Below are positions 1 to 6,872 of a DNA stretch of 11,374 bases, piece by piece. Source of the stretch: JBIICS01 sp044238735 (GTDB taxonomy: Bacteria > Bacteroidota > Bacteroidia > UBA4408); contig JBIICS010000093.1 of NCBI GenBank assembly GCA_044238735.1, forward strand, positions 1 through 11,374. Direction: 5' to 3'. Below the pieces are notes generated by a model that had not been told where the DNA came from, did no database searches, and worked only from the letters and a program-made list of their open reading frames with translations. The translations under genes and the position numbers were made by a program. Every line of letters begins with the position of its first letter. Positions within the stretch are counted from its first letter, which is position 1.

Positions 1-297
1 AGAATTGTATGGCTTCGCGACCCTAACTATCCGGATGGTACTCCCAAAATAGATAAGAATAACCCTGATGAAGTAAAACGAAAAGTTCCTTTACTGGGCT
101 TTAGCAACATGGTTGGTTTTGTTTACAAAGGCGATGGATCATATGAAGAGGGTACTATTTATGATCCCGAAAACGGAAGCACCTACTTTTGTGTTGTAAA
201 GCTTAAAGACGATAATACACTTGATGTTAGGGGTTATATAGGGATTACTCTGTTCGGAAGAACGGATACCTGGAAACGCGTGATATTGAAGAAATAA
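1..297 (+). CDS. DUF2147 family protein, C-terminal part (5' end outside window)
   Basis: Reading frame 1 is open from the first base to the TAA at 295-297, giving 98 visible residues of a protein whose start and any signal peptide lie upstream of the window. An ATG at 109 is internal, because the family pattern already runs before it (WLRDPNYPDG near the window start, then a central LLGF). The C-terminal part carries the DUF2147 hallmarks: a GTIYDPENGSTY stretch, a VRGYIG stretch and a final LFGRTDTWKRV. Known family members are small, usually exported proteins of unknown biochemical function; envelope location is inferred from the family. The next gene starts 17 nt downstream on the same strand, so the two are probably co-transcribed. 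Family assignment is firm; function is unknown. Confidence 0.85.
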   Translation, partial: RIVWLRDPNYPDGTPKIDKNNPDEVKRKVPLLGFSNMVGFVYKGDGSYEEGTIYDPENGSTYFCVVKLKDDNTLDVRGYIGITLFGRTDTWKRVILKK

Positions 298-314
298 TCT
301 TAAACTCTAAAATC

Positions 315-1385
315 ATGTGTAAATTTTTAGTTCTGGCTTTTTTAAGCTTATTCCTTTGTGTATTTGTAACTGCTCAGGTTAAAGATAGTCTTCCTCCAGA
401 GGAGGATTTCAGTCAATATGCTAATGTTGAAGATGCCGGTGAATCTTCCGGTAAAAAGTATTGTACCTCAAAAGTTATTGGTCTAAGTCCTAATAAACTG
501 ATTAGTATCGGTTACGATTTTCAAGCTTCAAATGTATTAAATCACGCAGCCATAACCAGCCTTTATCAACCAGAAGAAATGAAGATTAGAGGCAACAGTG
601 GTCTTCGTTTACAGGCTAATTTTCCGGTAATCTCTAATTCTAAGTGGTTGCTTAATTTGGGTGTTTCCTATTTAGAAAATAATTATTCTGTAGAAAATAA
701 GACTTTCATCAATCCTGTTCTAAATACATTAAAAAATAACGGTTTGCGGAGTGCCGGTGTTAATTCCACCTTGTTTAAGCCATTTGATGAAAAAAAGTTT
801 ATACTAATACAATCATCATTTGATTGGAATGGCGATTACGGACTATCCCTTCCTCAAAATAATCAATTAAGAATTTCTGCAGCAGCTATTTATGGTATTA
901 AAAAGCACGAACGTTTAATTTATGGTTTCGGTATAGCTCGTTCATACCGGCCGGGTGAGCAAAATTATATTCCGGTTTGGTTATATAACTATACTTTTCG
1001 AAATCAAAAAATGGGTTTTGAAGTACTATTGCCTGCCCGCGGTCATTTTCGTTATTCACTTAACTCAAGAAATATTTTATTGGCCGGTTTTGAACTGGAA
1101 GGAAACAGTTACCGTTTAAACAAAATGGTTAATCAGAATCCAGTCTTCCCTTACCGTAATGTTCAGTTACAACGCTCTGAAATCAGGCTCAGATTAATTT
1201 ATGAGTTTTCAGTTTATAAATTTGTCTGGTTGTCTATTCAGGGTGGTTACAGAATTAATTATCGTTACAATTTAGATCAATCAGAATTTTTTAGAGGCTT
1301 CTTTGGAGATCAGCAATATTTGGCCGAAAACAAATTAAGTAATCCGCTATATTTTCAGATTTCTTTAAATCTTGTTTCACCTTAA
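315..1385 (+). CDS. Predicted outer-membrane beta-barrel protein (DUF6268-like)
   Basis: A 356-residue protein. Residues 1-20 form a typical Sec signal (MCK, a long hydrophobic stretch, then VTA before Q21), suggesting signal peptidase I cleavage after A20; C15 does not sit in a lipobox. The mature protein has no long hydrophobic helix. It shows alternating polar and hydrophobic stretches rich in Tyr, Phe, Asn and Gly (for example around residues 95-115, 160-215 and 290-356), as expected for beta strands of an outer-membrane barrel. The overall look matches the DUF6268 barrels of Bacteroidota; this is recognition by eye and the exact family is less certain than the barrel. It follows the DUF2147 gene by 17 nt, probably in one transcript, and converges with the EnvC-like gene. 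No substrate or function can be read from the sequence. Confidence 0.7.
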   Translation: MCKFLVLAFLSLFLCVFVTAQVKDSLPPEEDFSQYANVEDAGESSGKKYCTSKVIGLSPNKLISIGYDFQASNVLNHAAITSLYQPEEMKIRGNSGLRLQANFPVISNSKWLLNLGVSYLENNYSVENKTFINPVLNTLKNNGLRSAGVNSTLFKPFDEKKFILIQSSFDWNGDYGLSLPQNNQLRISAAAIYGIKKHERLIYGFGIARSYRPGEQNYIPVWLYNYTFRNQKMGFEVLLPARGHFRYSLNSRNILLAGFELEGNSYRLNKMVNQNPVFPYRNVQLQRSEIRLRLIYEFSVYKFVWLSIQGGYRINYRYNLDQSEFFRGFFGDQQYLAENKLSNPLYFQISLNLVSP

Positions 1386-1396
1386 TTTTATTGGTT

Positions 1397-1421
1397 AATT
1401 TCCTATAAGGTTTAGGAATTT
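1397..1421. terminator. Weak hairpin between convergent genes, possible terminator
   Basis: TTCCTA at 1400-1405 pairs with TAGGAA at 1413-1418 around a 7-nt loop. After one T-T mismatch, two more A-T pairs follow (1397-1398 with 1420-1421). It lies 12 nt after the stop of the barrel gene and about 40 nt beyond the stop of the EnvC-like gene, where a terminator serving both strands would be expected. The stem is AT-rich and no clear T tract follows, so the assignment is tentative. I see nothing else in the 77-nt gap. Confidence 0.25.
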
Positions 1422-1462
1422 AGATCTAGAGGTTTTAGAGTATATTTTAGTGAAAGATTAAA

Positions 1463-2800
1463 TTAATTACCTCTCTTTAGCCAAAGCTCTGGGTTAAGGG
1501 TTACATTTCCTTTCCAAATTTCAAGATGAACTTCAACTTTGCCACTTTCGTTATCAACATCAACCGAGGCAATACTTTGTTTAGTTTTTACTTTATCACC
1601 TTTTTTTACGTATACATCTTTTAAGTTCGAGTAAACGCTAAGATAATCGCCGTGGCGCACAATAATTGCTTGACCTGCGTCAGGTATAGAAATTACACCG
1701 CTTACTTCGCCATCAAATACTGATCTGGCCATAGCATTTCGGGTGGTAGTAATATCGACACCGTTGTTTTTAATTTTTATATTTTTTAGAACGGGATGTT
1801 CGTGTTCGCCAAAGGTAGAAGTTATAACACCCTCGGCAACAGGCCATGGAAGTTTGCCTTTATTTAATTCAAATGAACTGGAAAGTTTCTCCGCCTCAGC
1901 ACTTAAATACATTCCGCTGCTCGAGAGTTTTGGAGTTTCCGTTTTTTTTGATTCTTTAATCTCTTTGATCTCTTTCTCTGATTTGCCTTCAGCCTTTGCA
2001 ATTGCCGCTTCTCTTTCGGCTCTTCGACGTTCTTCTGCTGCTTTACGAATTGTTTCTTCTTTTGCTTTCCTTATTTCTTCTGCAATTAATTGCTGGATGG
2101 CTTGCTGAAGTTTCTCAGAGTCTCTTTGTTTTTTCTTAAGATCGGTTTTTAATTGTTTCTCTTTATCTTGTAAATCAACTAATAGTTTTTCTTTCTCAGA
2201 TTTTTCTCCTGATAGTTGTTTTACTTCATTTTCTTTTTCTTTTACTATTCCTAACTTTTCATTTCGATTATCTTGTAAGTCTTTTAAACGAGCTGATATC
2301 TGAGCTTCTGTACTCACAATCATTTCAGCTTGTTTACGTCGATATTCGCCGTATTGTTGTAAATATTTTAATCTAAAATAGGCTTGGTTAAAATCTTTGG
2401 AGGAGAAAATAAACATAATGCGGTCTGAAGTACTTTGATTTTTATATGCAAAGTAAATCATTCGGGCATATTCCTCTTTAAGCTTAGCTAAATCGTTTTG
2501 AAGCATCTCAATGTTATCCTTTTTTTCCTGAATCTGTTTTTCAATAATTCCTACTTCATCTGTTATGGTACCAATGAGTTCTTCTCTAATATTTATTTTC
2601 TTATTTAAGGTTAGAAGTTGATTTAATGACAGGCGCTTGTTTTTCTTGGTTTCCTCAAGCATTTTATTGGTCATTTTGATTTCTTTCTGTAAGTCTTTTT
2701 TCTTTTGTTCCAAATCTTTTTTTGATTGAGCAAAAGAAAGACGAGCACAAATTAGTATGCTTAATGAAATTAGTGATATTTTAATTAAATAATTATTCAT
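1463..2800 (-). CDS. EnvC-like murein hydrolase activator (degenerate M23/LytM domain)
   Basis: A 445-residue periplasmic protein. Residues 1-24 are a Sec signal peptide (FA-Q cleavage near 24/25). Residues 25 to about 290 are coiled coil, rich in Lys, Glu and Gln, ending in a very charged stretch (about 240-292). Residues about 316-445 are an M23/LytM domain that opens with KLPWPV. Length and layout match E. coli EnvC (about 420 residues). The zinc and catalytic positions are largely lost: the first ligand is N345 (D349 is kept in NNGVD), the usual YAHL is YSNL with N392, and the HxH pair is E423-V-H425. H383 and H425 remain. Family knowledge says such degenerate LytM proteins activate N-acetylmuramoyl-L-alanine amidases during cell separation; that role is inferred, and no amidase lies in the window. 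Its ATG overlaps the DUF4292 gene by 8 nt, and it is the last gene of the operon. Confidence 0.85.
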   Translation of the reverse strand: MNNYLIKISLISLSILICARLSFAQSKKDLEQKKKDLQKEIKMTNKMLEETKKNKRLSLNQLLTLNKKINIREELIGTITDEVGIIEKQIQEKKDNIEMLQNDLAKLKEEYARMIYFAYKNQSTSDRIMFIFSSKDFNQAYFRLKYLQQYGEYRRKQAEMIVSTEAQISARLKDLQDNRNEKLGIVKEKENEVKQLSGEKSEKEKLLVDLQDKEKQLKTDLKKKQRDSEKLQQAIQQLIAEEIRKAKEETIRKAAEERRRAEREAAIAKAEGKSEKEIKEIKESKKTETPKLSSSGMYLSAEAEKLSSSFELNKGKLPWPVAEGVITSTFGEHEHPVLKNIKIKNNGVDITTTRNAMARSVFDGEVSGVISIPDAGQAIIVRHGDYLSVYSNLKDVYVKKGDKVKTKQSIASVDVDNESGKVEVHLEIWKGNVTLNPELWLKRGN

Positions 2801-3683
2801 CTTCAGCTTTCATGGGGGCGTATTTATCGGGTATACGAAATGGAAGTTCTAAAGGTTCGTTGATGGTTATTTTATTATAGTTTAAATCGAGAAATATATT
2901 TTTTTGAGCCTTAATTTCATAGTTGGCTTTAGTGGGCATTAACTGAACGCTATCAATATGATTATGCGAATCGAAGTTTACCATAAAGCTGCGTTTATTT
3001 GCAAAATCATCAAGATATATTTTTGATACTTTATATGTTTCCGGAATAATCCATAAGCTTTCAATGGGTTCATTGGGAATTATCGCATCTTTCATTACAC
3101 GTTTTAGTTTTCTTTTTTTAATGGAACTTAAAATAAATTGTTTGTTTTGGAGATCTTTAGAAACGGTTAGTCTTTCATCATCGTAATAATCTATTGCGTT
3201 GCCTACCAATAAATCCTCAATCATATCATAGTCTAGTTCTGTATTTAAAAGTTTATTTAAGTATGAATAATTACCCGCTATGTAACGGTGATTAATTCTA
3301 TCTATAAGAACTACCGAATCGCGTGTAATTACAGCTCGAGCAGCTTCTATTCCCAGCGCTGGTGAAATAGAGGCCCAAATTGCACTGTCTTTTTTTATTC
3401 GTACTGTTGCTACAAAGGAGTTCTTTTCTTCGTTTATATTTAAATCGGCCTCAATTTTTGCAGACAGTGTTTTAAATGAAAATTCGTTTTGTTTAATAAG
3501 TTTGGTGAGTTGTATGGCTGTTTTACTATCGTCCTTGGGAAGTTGTTCGGGTGCAATTTCTATTTTTTTTGCGTCAATAATTATTTTTGTTTTTGTATGG
3601 CATGAACTTATAAATGCGGCACTAATAATCATTAGTGTTAAGTAAAGATTAGCGTAAATTATATGGATTTGCTTTTTACTCAT
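2793..3683 (-). CDS. DUF4292 lipoprotein, LolA/LolB-like fold suspected
   Basis: A 296-residue protein. The N-terminus (MSKK, then a hydrophobic stretch to residue 27) ends in ISSC with C28 as the lipidation site, so it is a predicted lipoprotein. The body matches DUF4292, a Bacteroidota family without an established function. Residues about 60-140 alternate in short beta-strand-like runs; a segment reading WASISPALGIEAARAVI followed by DSVVLIDRINHRY resembles the central sheet of LolB/LolA-type lipid or lipoprotein carriers. That resemblance is my inference from strand pattern and from what I recall of the family's clan, not from an alignment. The ATG lies inside the end of the TPR gene (8-nt overlap, ATGAGTAA) and its own end overlaps the EnvC-like gene in the same way (ATGAATAA). 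Translation of the three is therefore probably coupled. Confidence 0.8.
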   Translation of the reverse strand: MSKKQIHIIYANLYLTLMIISAAFISSCHTKTKIIIDAKKIEIAPEQLPKDDSKTAIQLTKLIKQNEFSFKTLSAKIEADLNINEEKNSFVATVRIKKDSAIWASISPALGIEAARAVITRDSVVLIDRINHRYIAGNYSYLNKLLNTELDYDMIEDLLVGNAIDYYDDERLTVSKDLQNKQFILSSIKKRKLKRVMKDAIIPNEPIESLWIIPETYKVSKIYLDDFANKRSFMVNFDSHNHIDSVQLMPTKANYEIKAQKNIFLDLNYNKITINEPLELPFRIPDKYAPMKAEDE

Positions 3684-5406
3684 ACAATTTACTGTCTTTT
3701 ATTTTTTTCTCGAGTAATTCGCTTCCACCTTTAAGCTTAGCTTTATTCCATAACTCCAATGCTTTGTCGATATTGTTTAGTTTGTAATAAATGTCTCCGA
3801 GGTGTTCTAAAATAGTTGCATTTCCTCCTCCACCATTTGCAATAGCTTTTTCTAACCAAAATTTAGCATCATCGTATTTATTTTGTTTGTATAGAATCCA
3901 AGCGTACGTATCTTCATAATTAGGGATGTTGGGTTCTATTGAAATGGCTTTTTTTGACATTTCTTCGGCCCTATCTAAATTTTTATTTCTTACGGATAAA
4001 TAATAGCTATAGTTGTTTAGTACATATACATTATTGGGATCAATTTTTAAGGATTGTTCGTAGCTGTTGTCAGATTTTTCATCTTCTTTTACTACATGAT
4101 AACTGTCGCCTAAATAAGAGTAAAACTGAGCTTTAAGTGGTTCATTATCTATTACCAGGTCAACACCGGTTTTTAAATATTCAATCGCTTCCTTGTGTAA
4201 TTTCTTTTGCATACAGGCCAAGCCAGTGAAAAGATATAAATTAGGCTGATTAGGAAATAAATCTATCGCTTGTTTACCGGAATTATACATATCTTCAAAA
4301 TCATTTAATTCAGAGTTTAATAATAGAAGTTGATTCCAGATTACAAAACGGCTATTATCCAACTCAATGGCTTTTTTAAAGGCATTGCGCGATTCTTTTA
4401 TTTTTTTTTCTCTATACAAAAAATCGCCTTGAATAGAATACGTTTTGGCTTCGTTGGGATGAGACTTAACAACTAAGTCAAGTAGTTCATTTGCTAATGG
4501 TAATTGCGATTGGTCCTTTTCGCTAATTTCAAAATAGTTAATTAGTATGCGCATTTTAGTATCGATATCTACCTGCGTGTTGGCAAAAGCCTTTTTAAGT
4601 TCCGAAATAGACTTTTCATTATTTCCTTGTATACGATAATAGTCGGCTAATGATAAGTGAACAAATCCATTTTCAGGATCAATGGTTAGAATTTTCTCAA
4701 AATATTCGAGCGCTTTTTGATGCTGACCATTAACATTATATAAATCTGCAATCATACCTAAATAACGGGGTTCATGCGGATTTAATTCTACAAGCTTTTT
4801 AATTTCTTCAGCTGCTTTTTCCAACTCGCCAAGCTTTAAGTAAATACGTTGTTTTTGATCTATTATTTCTTCGTTTACACCCAAGTCTTTCTCCACCTCA
4901 TCATAAACCTTTAGGGCATCTTTGTACTTGCCTGCTAATGTTAGTGCATTAGCCCAATTGTATAGCAAGTCAGGTTTGTTCTTATTTAACCTTGCATTCT
5001 TCTCCAGTACTTTAGCGGCATCATGATAATGTTTTTGGCGTTGTAAACACTGAGCGTAAACTCCTGCATACCATTCGTTAGCAATATCAGAATCATAAGC
5101 TTCCTTGGCTAAAATAGTAGCTTCGGGTAAACGGCCTGTTTGTGCATAAATAGAAGCTAACTCATATTTGGCTGCAAAACTCTGGGAGGGATTTAATTGT
5201 ATACATTTTGAGAAATACTTTGAAGCCTGTTCGATATTGCCTAGTGTTTTTTCTTTCGTTGCTTCAAAGTATGCATTCTTATATTCTATTTCTGCATTAG
5301 TTTGTACATGTTTTTCCTGAACAAGTTCATTGCTTTTCGAAAGCTTTTTTGATTTACAGGCTCCAAAAATCAGAATTAGAGTGAGGTATATTAGGAAATT
5401 CTTCAC
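3676..5406 (-). CDS. TPR-repeat lipoprotein
   Basis: A 576-residue protein made almost wholly of tetratricopeptide repeats. Residues 1-16 are a hydrophobic signal, and IFGAC17 is a good lipobox, so the mature protein should be a membrane-anchored periplasmic lipoprotein. A polar linker (18-40) precedes the repeats, which run from about 41 to 566. Clear examples are near 230-263, 405-440, 478-510 and 534-560, with the usual A, Y, G and P positions. The last two (DTYAWILYKQNKYDDA, then EHLGDIYYKLNNIDKAL) are the best conserved. TPR proteins are scaffolds for protein partners; the partner is unknown, but the overlapping DUF4292 and EnvC-like genes are obvious candidates. The start codon is GTG at 5404-5406, since the signal peptide begins exactly there and the next Met is far inside. 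It shares one base with the stop of the preceding gene (TAGTG). Confidence 0.85.
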   Translation of the reverse strand: MKNFLIYLTLILIFGACKSKKLSKSNELVQEKHVQTNAEIEYKNAYFEATKEKTLGNIEQASKYFSKCIQLNPSQSFAAKYELASIYAQTGRLPEATILAKEAYDSDIANEWYAGVYAQCLQRQKHYHDAAKVLEKNARLNKNKPDLLYNWANALTLAGKYKDALKVYDEVEKDLGVNEEIIDQKQRIYLKLGELEKAAEEIKKLVELNPHEPRYLGMIADLYNVNGQHQKALEYFEKILTIDPENGFVHLSLADYYRIQGNNEKSISELKKAFANTQVDIDTKMRILINYFEISEKDQSQLPLANELLDLVVKSHPNEAKTYSIQGDFLYREKKIKESRNAFKKAIELDNSRFVIWNQLLLLNSELNDFEDMYNSGKQAIDLFPNQPNLYLFTGLACMQKKLHKEAIEYLKTGVDLVIDNEPLKAQFYSYLGDSYHVVKEDEKSDNSYEQSLKIDPNNVYVLNNYSYYLSVRNKNLDRAEEMSKKAISIEPNIPNYEDTYAWILYKQNKYDDAKFWLEKAIANGGGGNATILEHLGDIYYKLNNIDKALELWNKAKLKGGSELLEKKIKDSKLYE

Positions 5407-6410
5407 TAAGCAATAATTTGATTGTAGTCGCCAACACTTAAATCTTTCGCATACCCTTTTAATTCTGCAGAATTACCAATCATGGAATTAGATACAACAA
5501 CATGATTAGCTTTTGCACCTGTTTGTATAATACTATTTGAAATAACAGAAGAGTTTATTACGGAACCTTTACCAATGCTAACATGTGGACCAATAACAGA
5601 GTTCCTAACCACAACATCATCATCAATAAAGCAGGGCGGTATAATAATGCTTTGTTCAATTTTAGATTTTTTGGAAACTAATTCTTTGTCGCGATCGAAT
5701 TCAAGCACACGTTGATTTGTATATACGGTTGCATCTTTGTTCCCACAATCTAACCATTCGGTTACTTTGCCCGGTGTAAATTTTGTTCCCTTCTGCTTCA
5801 TGTTTTCCAAAGCGTTGGTTAACTGGTATTCACCTTTGTCTTTGATATTATGATCTAAAAGATATTGCAGTTCCGACTTTAAATATTCACCATCCTTAAA
5901 GTAATAGATTCCAATTATAGCCAGATCAGAAACAAATTGCTGTGGTTTTTCAACAAAATCAGTTATTATATCCTGATCATTTAATTTAACAACACCAAAC
6001 TGACGTGGATCTTCAATGCGTTGAACCCAAATAATTCCATCTTGATTGGTATCCATAATAAAGTCTGCCTTAAATAAAGTATCGGCAAAAGCTACTACTA
6101 CTTTTCCGGTTAGGCAATCTTTGGCGCACATTATAGCATGAGCAGTTCCCAGAGCTTCATCCTGATAAAAAATAGAACCTTTAGCCCCTAAATTTTCAGC
6201 TATTTTAACTAAGTTTTTTTCAACCTCCTCGCCAAATCGACCCACAACAAAAGCAATTTCAGAAACTTTCTCACCACAAACCGTAATGATATCTTCAACC
6301 AGGCGTTGAACAATTGGTTTGCCGGCTACCGGTATTAAGGGCTTTGGAACCGTTAATGTGTGGGGGCGCATGCGTTTACCCATGCCAGCCATTGGAATAA
6401 TAATTTTCAT
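5406..6410 (-). CDS. Sugar-1-phosphate nucleotidyltransferase with left-handed beta-helix tail
   Basis: A 334-residue enzyme expected to join an NTP to a sugar 1-phosphate, giving an NDP-sugar and pyrophosphate in the cytoplasm. The Rossmann-like catalytic domain (1 to about 240) has G9-M-G-K-R13 for the nucleotide phosphates, K23 in PKPL, DEALGTAHA (84-92), D110 in FADTLF and D221 in EWLDCG as the likely metal pair of RmlA-type enzymes, and EKP at 154-156. Residues about 256-325 carry hexapeptide-like repeats (for example VVVRNSVIGPHVSIGKGSVI), so there is a short left-handed beta-helix tail. Specificity (glucose, mannose or other; UTP or dTTP) cannot be read. I chose the ATG at 6408-6410 over the GTG at 6449, because the family begins at KIIIPMAG and the longer form would run 29 nt into dut. 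The gap to dut is 10 nt. Confidence 0.88.
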   Translation of the reverse strand: MKIIIPMAGMGKRMRPHTLTVPKPLIPVAGKPIVQRLVEDIITVCGEKVSEIAFVVGRFGEEVEKNLVKIAENLGAKGSIFYQDEALGTAHAIMCAKDCLTGKVVVAFADTLFKADFIMDTNQDGIIWVQRIEDPRQFGVVKLNDQDIITDFVEKPQQFVSDLAIIGIYYFKDGEYLKSELQYLLDHNIKDKGEYQLTNALENMKQKGTKFTPGKVTEWLDCGNKDATVYTNQRVLEFDRDKELVSKKSKIEQSIIIPPCFIDDDVVVRNSVIGPHVSIGKGSVINSSVISNSIIQTGAKANHVVVSNSMIGNSAELKGYAKDLSVGDYNQIIA

Positions 6411-6420
6411 GTTAAAAGAA

Positions 6421-6855
6421 TTAATGAGTACCCGAGTGGCCGAATCCACCTGATCCGCGCTCGGTTTCGGTTAGTTGAGATGTTTCAGTAAATTGTGCTT
6501 GTTCATATTTAGCAAAAACCATTTGAGCAATTCTTTCGCCGTCGTTTATGGTAAATGCGGTGTTAGAAAGATTTACTAAAATTACTTTAATTTCTCCCCG
6601 ATAGTCTGCATCTATGGTGCCAGGAGAGTTTAATACGGTTATACCACTTTTAAAGGCTAATCCGGAGCGAGGTCTCACTTGTGCTTCTGTTCCTTCGGGA
6701 AGCTCTATGAACAGTCCGGTTGGAATTATCTCTCTATGTCCGGGATGAATGATAACAGGCGCTTCCAAGTTTGCTCTTAGGTCAACTCCTGCCGAAAGGG
6801 GAGTTGCATATTGAGGCAATGGGTGTTTAGACCTGTTGATAATACGAACTTGCAT
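6421..6855 (-). CDS. dut: dUTP diphosphatase (dUTPase)
   Basis: A 144-residue trimeric-type dUTPase that splits dUTP into dUMP and pyrophosphate, keeping uracil out of DNA and feeding dTTP synthesis. All five family motifs are present in order: AGVDLRA (22-28), RPRSGLA (61-67), GTIDADYRGEIKVIL (79-93), GERIAQMVF (106-114) and RGSGGFGHSG (133-142). The general-base Asp corresponds to D82, and the substrate-binding Tyr to Y85. Length is normal for bacterial Dut. It sits 17 nt after the flippase and 10 nt before the nucleotidyltransferase. Its link to envelope genes looks like conserved Bacteroidota gene order rather than a shared pathway, although dTTP supply could matter if the next enzyme makes dTDP-sugars. 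Confidence 0.97.
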   Translation of the reverse strand: MQVRIINRSKHPLPQYATPLSAGVDLRANLEAPVIIHPGHREIIPTGLFIELPEGTEAQVRPRSGLAFKSGITVLNSPGTIDADYRGEIKVILVNLSNTAFTINDGERIAQMVFAKYEQAQFTETSQLTETERGSGGFGHSGTH

Positions 6856-6872
6856 AACTTTCTACTATAACG

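Noticed and set aside
1743..2108. 121-codon open frame on the + strand
   Set aside because: It lies wholly inside the EnvC-like gene on the other strand, and its composition is an antisense shadow of the Lys/Glu-rich coiled coil (Ser/Phe/Leu-rich).
3676..5406. TPR lipoprotein as the T9SS/gliding protein PorW/SprE
   Set aside because: It shares the lipoprotein-plus-TPR layout, but it is not followed after the Cys by the N-terminal sequence I recall for that family, and no T9SS genes are nearby; the resemblance is only to TPRs in general.
6411..6449. N-terminal extension of the nucleotidyltransferase to a GTG at 6449
   Set aside because: The extra 13 residues have no family match, and the extension would overlap dut by 29 nt; the ATG at 6410 fits the conserved N-terminus.
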